Origin: Deltaproteobacteria bacterium
GTDB lineage: Bacteria > Desulfobacterota > Syntrophia > Syntrophales > UBA5619
Assembly (NCBI GenBank): GCA_023487865.1
Contig: JAMDBG010000047.1
Span: 1-13,697, forward strand
Length of the DNA stretch: 13,697 nucleotides
Reading direction: 5' to 3'
Shown: one piece after another, positions 1-6,834 of the stretch
How the letters are laid out: each line of letters begins with the position of its first letter
Numbering within the stretch: position 1 is the first letter of the stretch
Notes under the pieces: model-generated
Told to the model about the DNA's origin: nothing
Database searches by the model: none
Seen by the model: only the letters and a program-made list of their open reading frames with translations
Position numbers and translations under genes: made by a program

Positions 1-1200
1 GATTCTCTCATCAAAAGCCGTCAGTTGTCGATCATTGACATAGCCGCCTCCCTGAACGATCAAGCGCTTGGCCTCTCCCCGAGAGGCGCACAGGTTCGCG
101 TCGTGGAAAAGCTCGAAAGCGGGTATTCCGGCCGCCAGAGCCGCCCGGCTCTTTTCAATGGACGGAATAGCGGCGCTGTCGGTCTCGCCCAATCGGGGAA
201 TGGTACTGGATGGAAAGAGGTCCTCATCCAAAGGTCTTGAACCAAAGGCGCTTGCGGAGGCTTTCCAGGCCGCTACGGCTTCCTCCTCGCCGTGGGTGAT
301 CTTCGTCGCCTCAAAGGCCAATACGGCCTTGGCCATGTTGAGACGGGCATCGGTCAGTGTTCTGACCGCTTCAATCTCCTTGATAGGTAAAAAAGTGAAC
401 AGGGCCAGGAAACGTTCCAGATCCGCGTCTTCCACATTAATCCAGTACTGGTAATACTCATAGGGAGACGTCAGTGCGGCGTCGAGCCAGACCGTTCCCT
501 TTTCGGTCTTTCCCATCTTTTGGCCTTGTGACGTAGTGATCAAGGGAAAGGTCATGCTGAAGGCCGTTTTCCCTTCCACTCGCCTGATCAGATCGATGCC
601 CGCCACCATGTTGCCCCACTGGTCATTCCCCCCCATCTGCATCAGACAACCGTATTGCCTAAAGAGATGGAGGAAATCATAGGCCTGCAAGAGCATGTAG
701 TTGAACTCGATGAAATTGAGACCCTTTTCCAGTCGGATCCGATAGCTCTCGGCGGTGAGCATCTTGTTGACGCTGAAATGCCGTCCTATATCCCTGAGAA
801 ATTCGATATAATTGAGCTGTGTGAGCCAGTCGGCGTTATTGACCAGCAAGGCCTTCCCTTCGCCGAAATCCAGGTATCGCGAGAGCTGTTGCCGCAAACA
901 GCGGGCGTTGTGATCGATTTCATCACGAGTGAGAATCTGGCGCATCTCTGTCTTCCCGGAAGGATCTCCGATCAGAGCGGTACCACCTCCGACGAGGGCA
1001 ATCGTCCGGTGGCCGAGCCGCTGCATATGGGCCAGCGACATGATCGGTACCAGAGAACCAATATGTAGACTTGCCGCTGTCGGATCAAACCCGATGTAAC
1101 AGGTGATATGTTCGTGATCGAGGAGCTGTCTGATCAGCGACTCATCGGTGATCTGTTCGATAAATCCCCTCTCCCGAAATATGTCATAGACACTCTTCAA
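1..1200 (-). CDS. tyrS: Tyrosyl-tRNA synthetase (C-terminus cut by window edge)
   Basis: Class I aminoacyl-tRNA synthetase that activates tyrosine with ATP and charges tRNA-Tyr in the cytoplasm. The frame is open from a TTG at 1200 to the window edge (400 codons). The TTG is preceded by GGAGG with a 7-base spacer, and the protein then starts KSVYDIFRERGF as the family does. Visible motifs are the HIGH-type signature HIGS (residues about 46-49) after GFDPTA, LIGDPSGK (about 77-83), the GGNDQWGN substrate pocket (about 190-197) and the KMSKS-type loop KMGKT (about 228-232). The final 40 residues match the S4-like RNA-binding domain (SRGEAKRLI, then YVND). Roughly 20-25 C-terminal residues lie outside the window. 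It is the last visible gene of the zapB-to-tyrS minus-strand run, 64 bp after ymdB. Family identity is clear; the TTG start is inferred from the ribosome-binding site. Confidence 0.97.
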   Translation of the reverse strand, partial: MKSVYDIFRERGFIEQITDESLIRQLLDHEHITCYIGFDPTAASLHIGSLVPIMSLAHMQRLGHRTIALVGGGTALIGDPSGKTEMRQILTRDEIDHNARCLRQQLSRYLDFGEGKALLVNNADWLTQLNYIEFLRDIGRHFSVNKMLTAESYRIRLEKGLNFIEFNYMLLQAYDFLHLFRQYGCLMQMGGNDQWGNMVAGIDLIRRVEGKTAFSMTFPLITTSQGQKMGKTEKGTVWLDAALTSPYEYYQYWINVEDADLERFLALFTFLPIKEIEAVRTLTDARLNMAKAVLAFEATKITHGEEEAVAAWKASASAFGSRPLDEDLFPSSTIPRLGETDSAAIPSIEKSRAALAAGIPAFELFHDANLCASRGEAKRLIVQGGGYVNDRQLTAFDERI

Positions 1201-1264
1201 CTCTTTCCCTCCACCGCTACAGGCCTTTTCTGAGGACCTCACATCCTTTTCAGAATCCCCTTCA

Positions 1265-2059
1265 TCAGCTTCCTTGATCTTCCTTCAATGACACATTGAC
1301 TCTTTCAATGCGTTTGGCCCGACCGTCCGAATCGATTTCCACCGTAACCCCCTGGAGACGAATATCGCATTTGGCCACATCGAACTTGTTGGGGATTTGC
1401 ATGAGGAATCTTTGCAGGATGACCTCTTTTTTGATCCCGATAACAGAGTCAAAGGGACCCGTCATCCCGACATCGGTAATGTAGGCGGTTTCGCCGGGCA
1501 GGATTCTGTCGTCTGCCGTCTGGACATGGGTGTGGGTTCCCAGAACAGCGGCGACCCGGCCGCTCAGGTACCAGCCCATCGCGACCTTTTCCGAAGTCGC
1601 CTCCGCATGCATATCCACGATGATCATATGGACCTTGCCCTTCATTTCCTCGATCTCCTGGTCGGCTGTGCGAAAAGGACAATCGAGAGGATTCATGAAG
1701 ACCCTGCCGGCCAGATTGATCACTCCGATGCGAATTCCGCCGCGGGTTGTCACAACCACACTCCCGCGCCCGGGGGCTCCTGCCGGATAATTGGCAGGCC
1801 GGAGCAGCGTTTCGTAACCCTCCACAACATCAATGATCTCTTTCTTATCCCAGATATGATTTCCGGAAGTGAGGACATCGATATGGCAGCCATACAGCTC
1901 TTCAACGACCTCGCTCGTCACGCCGAATCCGGCCGCTGCATTTTCGCAATTGGCGATCACAAAATCGATCCGTCTTTCCTCGACGATCCACGGGAGAAGT
2001 TCACGGACAGCCCGCCTTCCCGGCTTGCCCACGATGTCACCGATAAAGAGTATCTTCAT
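1265..2059 (-). CDS. ymdB: YmdB-family metallophosphoesterase (TIGR00282)
   Basis: Binuclear metal-dependent phosphoesterase of the YmdB family. The Bacillus subtilis relative hydrolyses 2',3'-cyclic nucleotides and affects biofilm/motility decisions; the role here is inferred. The metal-binding signatures are present in order: GDIVGKPGR near the N-terminus, NCENAAAG, SGNHIWDKKE, then GTHTHVQTAD. Length (264 residues) fits the family. I place the start at ATG 2059 (MKILFIGDIVG), which matches the usual N-terminus. An ATG two codons upstream (2065) is one base after the rny stop and is an equally coupled alternative; a longer reading to 2098 would overlap rny and add residues not seen in the family. 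No strong Shine-Dalgarno is visible, so translation is probably coupled to rny. The rny-ymdB pair is conserved in many bacteria. Confidence 0.93.
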   Translation of the reverse strand: MKILFIGDIVGKPGRRAVRELLPWIVEERRIDFVIANCENAAAGFGVTSEVVEELYGCHIDVLTSGNHIWDKKEIIDVVEGYETLLRPANYPAGAPGRGSVVVTTRGGIRIGVINLAGRVFMNPLDCPFRTADQEIEEMKGKVHMIIVDMHAEATSEKVAMGWYLSGRVAAVLGTHTHVQTADDRILPGETAYITDVGMTGPFDSVIGIKKEVILQRFLMQIPNKFDVAKCDIRLQGVTVEIDSDGRAKRIERVNVSLKEDQGS

Positions 2060-2066
2060 GGCCATT

Positions 2067-3632
2067 CTATCGCGCAAAATCGGAGACCCTCGTCTCACGA
2101 ATGACAGTCACCTTGATCTGTCCCGGATACGCCAATTCCGCCTCGATTTTCTTGATGATATCCTTACAGAGCATCACCGTATCGTTATCGGAGATCTTCT
2201 CATTTTCCACCATGATCCGGATTTCCCTGCCGGCCTGGATCGCAAAGCACTTGTCCACGCCGTTAAATGAATGCGCTATGTTTTCAAGTTCTTCCAGGCG
2301 TTTCACATAACTCTCCAGCATCTCCCGCCGCGCCCCCGGCCGCGCCGCCGACAGGGTGTCTGCCGCCTGGACCAGAACACCGAGCAGGGTGTTGGTCCTG
2401 CCGTCGTCATGATGAGTGGCGATTGCCTGGACGATCCTGGATGTTTCACCGAACCGTTTTGCAGAATCGGCGCCGATCGCCGCGTGGGTCCCTTCCACCT
2501 TGTGATCGACGGCCTTGCCGATATCGTGGAGGAGTCCGGCCCGCTTGGCCTCTTTGATGTTCATTTTCAACTCGGCCGCCATCATCCCCGTCAGATGGGC
2601 CACGTCGATGGAATGCTGGAGGACGTTCTGAGAATAACTCGTTCTGAACTTCAGGCTGCCCAGCATGGTGATCAGTTCGGGATGCAGATCATGCACACCG
2701 ACATCAAAGGAGATCCGCTCTCCCGTTTCCTTGATGATGGCATCCACCTCCGACCGCACCTTCTTGACAATCTCCTCGATTCGGCCGGGATGGATCCTGC
2801 CGTCGGTAATGAGCCGCTCCAGAGAGAGCCGGGCCACCTCGCGCCGCACGGGATCGAAGCTGGAGAGTACGACCGCCTCGGGTGTGTCATCGACGATCAG
2901 GTCGATCCCTGTCGCCGCCTCGATCGCCCGGATATTTCTTCCCTCCCGGCCGATGATCCTCCCTTTCATCTCATCGTTGGGGAGGTTGACCACCGATACG
3001 GTATTTTCGGCCACGTAATCACCCGCATATCTCTGTATCGCATAGGCGATAATCTCCCGTGACGTCTTGTCGGCCGTTCCTTTTGCATCCTCCTCAATTT
3101 TCCGGATCATCAAGGCCGCATCCCTTTTCGCCGCCGCCTCCATCGACTGGATGAGGAAGTTCTTTGCCTCTTCCGACGTGATGCCGGCGATCTGTTCCAG
3201 TTTCAACTGCTGCTCTTCGAGAATCCGGTTGACCCGTTCATTCTTTTCGTTGAGTTGGGATTCCTTGCCCAGAATCGCCTTTTCGCGGTTTTCGATGGCC
3301 GATTCCTTCTGGGAGAGGAGATCGGTCCTTCGTTCAATATTCTCCTCCTTTGACCGGAGCCTTCGCTCCAAGGCATCAAGTTCGACTTTCCTGTCCCGGG
3401 TATCCTTCTCGAACTCGGTCTTGACTTTCAGCAGGTTTTCCTTCGCCTGAAGGAGGGCCTCTTTCTTGATGGTCTCCGCCTCCTTCTTGGCCTCTTCGAT
3501 AATCCGCACCGAAAGATTCTCCCGGGACTCGATTTTCTTTCGGGAAAGCATCTGTTTGACAACGTACCCTACCGCCACACCGACGGATAGCCCCACCAGT
3601 ATGGCCAGAATCAACATACCGTTATATAGCAA
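2067..3632 (-). CDS. rny: Ribonuclease Y
   Basis: Membrane-anchored endoribonuclease that initiates mRNA decay. Domains in order: an N-terminal transmembrane helix (about residues 5-25), a long charged coiled coil (about 35-155, rich in K/E/R), a KH RNA-binding domain with the GRIIGREGRNIRAIE core (about 225-240), and an HD phosphohydrolase domain with NVLQHSIDVA (about 336-345) and the LLHDIGKAVDH metal site (about 367-377). Total length, about 521 residues, is typical. Start choice: a GTG at 3641 is in frame, but AGGAGG abuts it with no spacer. A TTG at 3632 lies 8 bases after AGGAGG, so I prefer TTG. The gene follows the 6S RNA by about 100 bases and runs directly into ymdB. No promoter of its own is obvious in that leader. 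Confidence 0.96.
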   Translation of the reverse strand: MLYNGMLILAILVGLSVGVAVGYVVKQMLSRKKIESRENLSVRIIEEAKKEAETIKKEALLQAKENLLKVKTEFEKDTRDRKVELDALERRLRSKEENIERRTDLLSQKESAIENREKAILGKESQLNEKNERVNRILEEQQLKLEQIAGITSEEAKNFLIQSMEAAAKRDAALMIRKIEEDAKGTADKTSREIIAYAIQRYAGDYVAENTVSVVNLPNDEMKGRIIGREGRNIRAIEAATGIDLIVDDTPEAVVLSSFDPVRREVARLSLERLITDGRIHPGRIEEIVKKVRSEVDAIIKETGERISFDVGVHDLHPELITMLGSLKFRTSYSQNVLQHSIDVAHLTGMMAAELKMNIKEAKRAGLLHDIGKAVDHKVEGTHAAIGADSAKRFGETSRIVQAIATHHDDGRTNTLLGVLVQAADTLSAARPGARREMLESYVKRLEELENIAHSFNGVDKCFAIQAGREIRIMVENEKISDNDTVMLCKDIIKKIEAELAYPGQIKVTVIRETRVSDFAR

Positions 3633-3740
3633 AGTATTCACCTCCTTGAATTTCCTTTAATGACATCCGATTGTCTGACGAATCGATCCGGGAAGATCTA
3701 GGGGAGTCGTAGGGTGGGACAGGCGGCGTGAATAAAAAAA

Positions 3741-3930
3741 CCCCGCCTATGCCGTGTTAACCACCTTTTTGAACCACGCGAAAAGTGGGTGCCTAATATT
3801 GTCGCTTCAGGCTTTCCACGGCCCGCCTGCGCGGAATACCGGTGGACATGCTCACGGCAAACAAGGAAAAGCTCCCGGTTCCAAGGTGTTGGCTCAAAAA
3901 ACGAATGTTAATCACGCACATCGCAGGGGA
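3741..3930 (-). ncRNA. ssrS: 6S RNA
   Basis: Regulatory RNA that binds the RNA polymerase-sigma70 holoenzyme by mimicking an open promoter. On the minus strand the sequence folds into the 6S shape. A closing stem joins CCCUGC (3928-3923) to GCGGGG (3746-3741), then CGUG to CACG, then UUAAC to GUUAA. A second stem joins CACCUU and GAACC (3888-3877) to GGUUC and AAGGUG (3775-3762). The 3' side of the bubble carries the typical hairpin GCCU...AGGC, and the apical arm contains GUGAGCAUG and a UCCAC/GUGGA stem. A run of seven T follows the closing stem (3740-3734). Length is about 190 nt, near the usual 180-190. Position between zapA and rny agrees with known 6S contexts. A possible -10, TATAAG, lies at 3948-3943 inside the end of zapA, so some transcripts may start near 3936. 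Ends are approximate. Confidence 0.88.
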
Positions 3931-3938
3931 TACTTTGT

Positions 3939-4217
3939 CTACCTTATATCATTGATCAAATGAATCAATTGTTCCGATCTGCTCTCCAATTGGCTATAGA
4001 TGTTTTCTTTCGTTCCTGTCACGCGCAAATACTCATCCGCGATGTTCAATGCGGCCAGGATGGCAATGTTCAAGGCGTTCTTGCTGCCGGCGGCTTTACC
4101 CGCCTCTTCAACCTTGTCACTGACAAACCTGATGACCTTTGCTACATGCTCATCCCCCGAATCGCTTACGACTGAGAGTTCCTGTCCCAGTATCTTCACA
4201 TCAAAGCGCTTTTTCAA
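3939..4217 (-). CDS. zapA: Cell division protein ZapA
   Basis: Small FtsZ-ring accessory protein that promotes FtsZ filament bundling at mid-cell. The 92-residue product fits the ZapA family in length and layout: an N-terminal strand region (KRFDVKILGQELSVVSD), a globular part with NALNIAILAALNIADEYL, and a C-terminal helix likely to form the tetrameric coiled coil. The start is TTG at 4217, with GAGG 7 bases upstream; a nearby ATG at 4230 is in another frame and stops after nine codons. It begins 21 bases after the end of the zapB-like gene, so the two are probably co-transcribed. The last codons overlap the candidate -10 of the 6S RNA gene. Confidence 0.9.
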   Translation of the reverse strand: MKKRFDVKILGQELSVVSDSGDEHVAKVIRFVSDKVEEAGKAAGSKNALNIAILAALNIADEYLRVTGTKENIYSQLESRSEQLIHLINDIR

Positions 4218-4238
4218 TGGACGACCTCATGGTTTGTT

Positions 4239-4466
4239 CTAAGGCGTCTTTATCTCCCGGAGCAAATCAAGAAGCGAGTCCACCTTTGTGCGTATAGCAT
4301 CCCGTTCTTCCCTCAACCCCCCAATTTTTTTATTAACTTCTTCCAACTCCATCGATTTATTTTGCAACAGCCCCTCCAGCTCCAGATTCCTCTTCTTCAG
4401 CAAGGCATGATCCGCGATCAGGCCGTTGATTTTTTTTTCCAGTTCATTAAACTTCAGAAATTCCAC
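4239..4466 (-). CDS. zapB: ZapB-like coiled-coil cell division protein
   Basis: A 75-residue protein that is almost entirely coiled coil, with leucine/isoleucine at heptad spacing and many K/E residues (for example FNELEKKINGLIADHALLKK). This is the appearance of ZapB, which binds ZapA and links the division ring to the chromosome terminus. The assignment rests on composition and on lying directly upstream of zapA; coiled-coil sequence alone is not specific. The start chosen is GTG at 4466, preceded by GGGAGG with a 4-base spacer, giving VEFLKFNELE. A longer reading from GTG 4496 (MNLLGNAGG...) has a weaker ribosome-binding site. The candidate promoter at 4546-4574 lies just upstream. Confidence 0.72.
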   Translation of the reverse strand: MEFLKFNELEKKINGLIADHALLKKRNLELEGLLQNKSMELEEVNKKIGGLREERDAIRTKVDSLLDLLREIKTP

Positions 4467-4545
4467 AATTCCTCCCGCATTCCCCAGCAGATTCACTCCG
4501 TATCCCGGATTTCACGACCCCCGGCGCTGTGTGAATTTGGCATTG

Positions 4546-4574
4546 ATTATGACAACGTGACATAGGAAAGTCAA
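4546..4574 (-). promoter_or_regulatory. Sigma70-type promoter upstream of zapB
   Basis: On the minus strand, TTGACT (4574-4569) is followed after exactly 17 bases by CATAAT (4551-4546), close to the TTGACA/TATAAT consensus. Initiation would fall near 4539, about 70 bases before the zapB start. It probably drives zapB-zapA and may contribute to transcription of the 6S RNA and rny. The left end of the insertion sequence is only 15 bp upstream of the -35. Confidence 0.7.
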
Positions 4575-4581
4575 GGCCTTA

Positions 4582-4589
4582 TTTTAAGT
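4582..4589. repeat. Left copy of 8-bp target site duplication
   Basis: TTTTAAGT directly precedes the left inverted repeat and is repeated exactly at 5854-5861 after the right inverted repeat. An 8-bp duplication is within the usual range for IS256-family transposition. Confidence 0.93.
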
Positions 4590-4623
4590 GGTAATGTATC
4601 ATATCTTGTGTCAGGGATAGAAG
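4590..4623. repeat. Left terminal inverted repeat of the IS
   Basis: Starts GGTAATGT and ends TTGTGTCAGGGATAGAAG. The reverse complement of 5820-5853 matches it over 34 positions with eight mismatches, all in the outer half. Confidence 0.92.
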
Positions 4624-4670
4624 AAGGGGTATCTCCGGGTTGACCAGACCATTAAGAAAGGAGATACCCC
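4606..4670 (+). promoter_or_regulatory. Transposase leader: weak promoter and inverted repeat covering the ribosome-binding site
   Basis: A perfect 11-bp inverted repeat, GGGGTATCTCC (4626-4636) and GGAGATACCCC (4660-4670), ends immediately before the ATG at 4671. The right arm contains the GGAG Shine-Dalgarno, so an RNA carrying both arms would hide it in a hairpin with a 23-base loop. A weak promoter-like pair, TTGTGT (4606-4611) and TATCTC (4630-4635, 18-base spacer), would start transcription near 4641. That is downstream of the left arm, so the element's own mRNA could stay open while longer read-through RNA is closed. The repeat is seen directly; the function is inferred. Confidence 0.65.
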
Positions 4671-5846
4671 ATGGAACAAGTAGTACGGAGTTTGCCACAG
4701 GCATTCAAGATAATCAAGGAGATGAATTTGTTTGGGGATGCGGAATTGGATTACCGGAGCTCAGCCCGGGAGTCATTGTGTCGGATCTTAGAGGATAGGA
4801 TGCGAGATCGGATAGATCGTCACCTGGAGGGGATGGCGGAGCGAGATGAAGAGGATCGGCGCAATGGTTTTTTCAGTCGCCATTTGCTGACGGAATTGGG
4901 AGACGTTTCGCGGACTCGGACGCTGTCCGGGGTTGGAGTGATCCGCGCGTATAGCCGTCGGGCGGTGCAGGTGGATCGGATGATTTTGTCTTGTTTTGTT
5001 TTGGGTTTGTCGACACGGAAGGTGAGCCATGCCCTGATACCGGTCCTGGGTGAGGCAGTGAGTGCCACAACCGTCAGTCGGGTGTCGAGGATTCTGGATG
5101 CGTCTGTTGCCGCGTTCCATCGACGACCGATCCGACGGACCTATCGGTTTCTCTTTCTTGACGGGGTGGTTTTAAAGCGTAAGACAGGAATTGGGTCTGT
5201 CAAGCGGGTGGTGCTGGTCGCTTTGGGGATGACCAAAGATGGGAAGAAGGAGGTCATCGACTTTACGATCGCTCACGGTGAGTCGCAAGCCGCTTGGGAT
5301 GCTTTCCTTTCCGATCTGTACCGAAGAGGGCTTCGTGCAGAAGGGTTGGAGTTGATCGTCACCGATGGGGGCAAGGGGCTTCTTGCCGCTTTGCCTTTCG
5401 TCTATCCTGGCATCCCTAGCCAGCGATGTTGGGCTCATAAAACCCGGAACGTCCTGAACCACGTCCGGAAAGCGGATCATGAAGCCGTCAAAAAGGACCT
5501 TACCGCCATCAGCCATGCCAAAGGGGTCCAAAAAGCCCAGGCGGCCCTGAAAGACTTCGCCCACACATGGGGCATCCTCTACCCAAAGGCATTAGCTTCC
5601 CTCAAAGACTCTGAAGAAGAGCTCTTGGCCTTCTTCACCATCAAGGACCCAAAGCTATGGAAAAAAATCCGGACAACCAACCTCATCGAACGCAGGTTCC
5701 GGGAACTCAGAAGAAGAACCAGACCCATGGGCGTCTTCTCCGATAGAACAAGTATGGACAGAATCCTCTATGCCATCTTCGCCCATGAAAACTTTAAAAA
5801 TAAAACCGGAGGCCCCTTCCTTCTATCCCTGACACAAAACTCTTGA
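4671..5846 (+). CDS. IS256-family (Mutator-type) transposase
   Basis: DDE transposase of 391 residues, near the family norm of about 400. The likely catalytic triad is D164 (FLFLDGVVLK), D232 (IVTDGGKGL) and E340 in TTNLIERRFRELRRRTRPMG, the characteristic IS256 C-terminal signature. The conserved QRCWAHKTRNVL block (about residues 251-262) lies between D232 and E340, and the SATTVSRVSR segment suggests a helix-turn-helix. The start ATG has AAAGGAG with a 7-base spacer. The last codons and stop lie inside the right terminal inverted repeat. No frameshift or internal stop interrupts it, so it should be functional. It is transcribed opposite to its dus and zapB neighbours. Confidence 0.96.
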   Translation: MEQVVRSLPQAFKIIKEMNLFGDAELDYRSSARESLCRILEDRMRDRIDRHLEGMAERDEEDRRNGFFSRHLLTELGDVSRTRTLSGVGVIRAYSRRAVQVDRMILSCFVLGLSTRKVSHALIPVLGEAVSATTVSRVSRILDASVAAFHRRPIRRTYRFLFLDGVVLKRKTGIGSVKRVVLVALGMTKDGKKEVIDFTIAHGESQAAWDAFLSDLYRRGLRAEGLELIVTDGGKGLLAALPFVYPGIPSQRCWAHKTRNVLNHVRKADHEAVKKDLTAISHAKGVQKAQAALKDFAHTWGILYPKALASLKDSEEELLAFFTIKDPKLWKKIRTTNLIERRFRELRRRTRPMGVFSDRTSMDRILYAIFAHENFKNKTGGPFLLSLTQNS

Positions 5847-5853
5847 CGTTACC
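5820..5853. repeat. Right terminal inverted repeat of the IS
   Basis: Inverse partner of 4590-4623. It includes the transposase stop codon (5844-5846) and ends GTTACC against the right target duplication. Confidence 0.92.
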
Positions 5854-5861
5854 TTTTAAGT
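5854..5861. repeat. Right copy of 8-bp target site duplication
   Basis: TTTTAAGT, identical to 4582-4589. On the minus strand it supplies the TAA stop codon of dus (5858-5856). Confidence 0.93.
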
Positions 5862-6833
5862 CCGGCCCGCCTTTTCCAGGGTCTGAAAGTAGTCCTGCAG
5901 CACCTGCCAGGCTGAAGCCCGATCGGTGATCCGTCCCGCCGCTTGACGGAACTGGGCGCCGCCGCGAAGCCCCTTCGTATACCAGAGAAGATGCTTTCGG
6001 AAGTCTCTGGTTCCCACCTTTTCTCCATAATATTCGACCGCCATCTCCAGATGACGCCGGATGATTTCCATTCTATCTGCAAGGGAGGGGACAGAAACAA
6101 CCTCTCCAGACAGGTGATGGAGGATGTTTCTTGCGAGCCAGGGATTCCCCAATACGCCCCTTCCCACCATCACCCCGTCGCAGCCGGTCTCCCGAAACAT
6201 CCGGGTTGCGTCCTCAGGACGGCGAACATCACCGCTCCCGATGACGGGGATACGCAACTGCGCTTTCAATGCGGCAATAAGCCCCCAGTCCGCCTCGCCG
6301 CCGAATCCCTGATCGACGGTACGCGGGTGGAGGATGACGGCGTCCATACCGCATTCCTCAGCGATACGACCGATCGTAAGGGCATTGACTTCGTGATGGC
6401 GCCAGCCGGCGCGGATCTTGAGCGTCAGGGGAAGGTCCGTCGCCTTCCGCATGGCTTGAAGAATAACGGCCACCCGCTGCGGATCACGCATCAGTGCCGC
6501 CCCCGAACCGGTCTTGATGACCTTCTTCACCGGGCAGCCCATGTTCATGTCGACGAGATCGGCCCCTCTTTCAACCGTCATCCTCACCGCTTCCGCCAGC
6601 GTCTCCGGATCGGAGCCGAAGAGCTGAACCCCCAGCGGCCGGTCGGCAGGCGAGGAATCGAGGTAACGGCAGGTTTTTCCCATCCCCCGGACGAGACCGT
6701 TGGCGCTGACCATCTCGGTGAAGGCGAGACCGCAGCCGAATTCACGCACAATCGTCCGGAAAGGCAGATCCGTGATTCCCGCCATGGGGGCGAGACAGAT
6801 GGCGTTCTTCAAGCGCAAACGACCGATATTCAT
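5856..6833 (-). CDS. dus: tRNA-dihydrouridine synthase (DusB type)
   Basis: FMN- and NADPH-dependent enzyme that reduces specific uridines in tRNA to dihydrouridine. A TIM-barrel start is visible as LAPMAGITDLPFR (about residues 14-26). The catalytic cysteine is C100 in MNMGCPVKK, followed by GSGAALMRDP. Later motifs are LTLKIRAGW (about 137-144), HPRT (169-172), IGSGDV (198-203) and the FMN phosphate loop VMVGRGVLGNPW (about 221-232). The length of 325 residues fits DusB. I use ATG 6833 (MNIGRLRLKN), one base after the glmU-like stop; a start at 6872 would add 13 residues foreign to the family. Translation is probably coupled to the upstream gene. The TAA stop lies within the IS target duplication, so the protein is unchanged by the insertion. 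The exact Dus subfamily is less certain than the enzyme class. Confidence 0.95.
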   Translation of the reverse strand: MNIGRLRLKNAICLAPMAGITDLPFRTIVREFGCGLAFTEMVSANGLVRGMGKTCRYLDSSPADRPLGVQLFGSDPETLAEAVRMTVERGADLVDMNMGCPVKKVIKTGSGAALMRDPQRVAVILQAMRKATDLPLTLKIRAGWRHHEVNALTIGRIAEECGMDAVILHPRTVDQGFGGEADWGLIAALKAQLRIPVIGSGDVRRPEDATRMFRETGCDGVMVGRGVLGNPWLARNILHHLSGEVVSVPSLADRMEIIRRHLEMAVEYYGEKVGTRDFRKHLLWYTKGLRGGAQFRQAAGRITDRASAWQVLQDYFQTLEKAGRT

Positions 6834-6834
6834 C

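Larger units (their letters stand above)
4590..5853 (+). mobile_element. Complete IS256-family insertion sequence, 1264 bp
   Basis: A single transposase gene is bounded by 34-bp imperfect inverted repeats (26 of 34 positions match, the inner 18 perfectly) beginning GGTAA. Both sides carry the 8-bp direct repeat TTTTAAGT. Removing the element and one repeat copy joins the end of dus to the zapB promoter region without loss. The intact gene, matching ends and perfect duplication point to a recent and potentially active insertion. It lies in the dus-zapB intergenic gap, and the transposase is antisense to the flanking host genes. Confidence 0.95.

Noticed and set aside
1201..1264. TTCTGA/TCAGAA repeat in the ymdB-tyrS gap
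   Set aside because: Short arms and a long loop; no T-box features or terminator, so it is treated as ordinary spacer.
1397..2104. 235-codon open frame antisense to ymdB
   Set aside because: Shadow of a clear phosphoesterase gene; composition is that of antisense sequence.
2271..3062. 263-codon open frame antisense to rny
   Set aside because: Mirrors the KH/HD coding region of rny; no ribosome-binding site or recognisable domain.
3642..3733. Leader between the 6S RNA and rny
   Set aside because: No convincing promoter, open frame or stem-loop beyond the AGGAGG ribosome-binding site; rny is probably reached by read-through or a promoter I cannot recognise.
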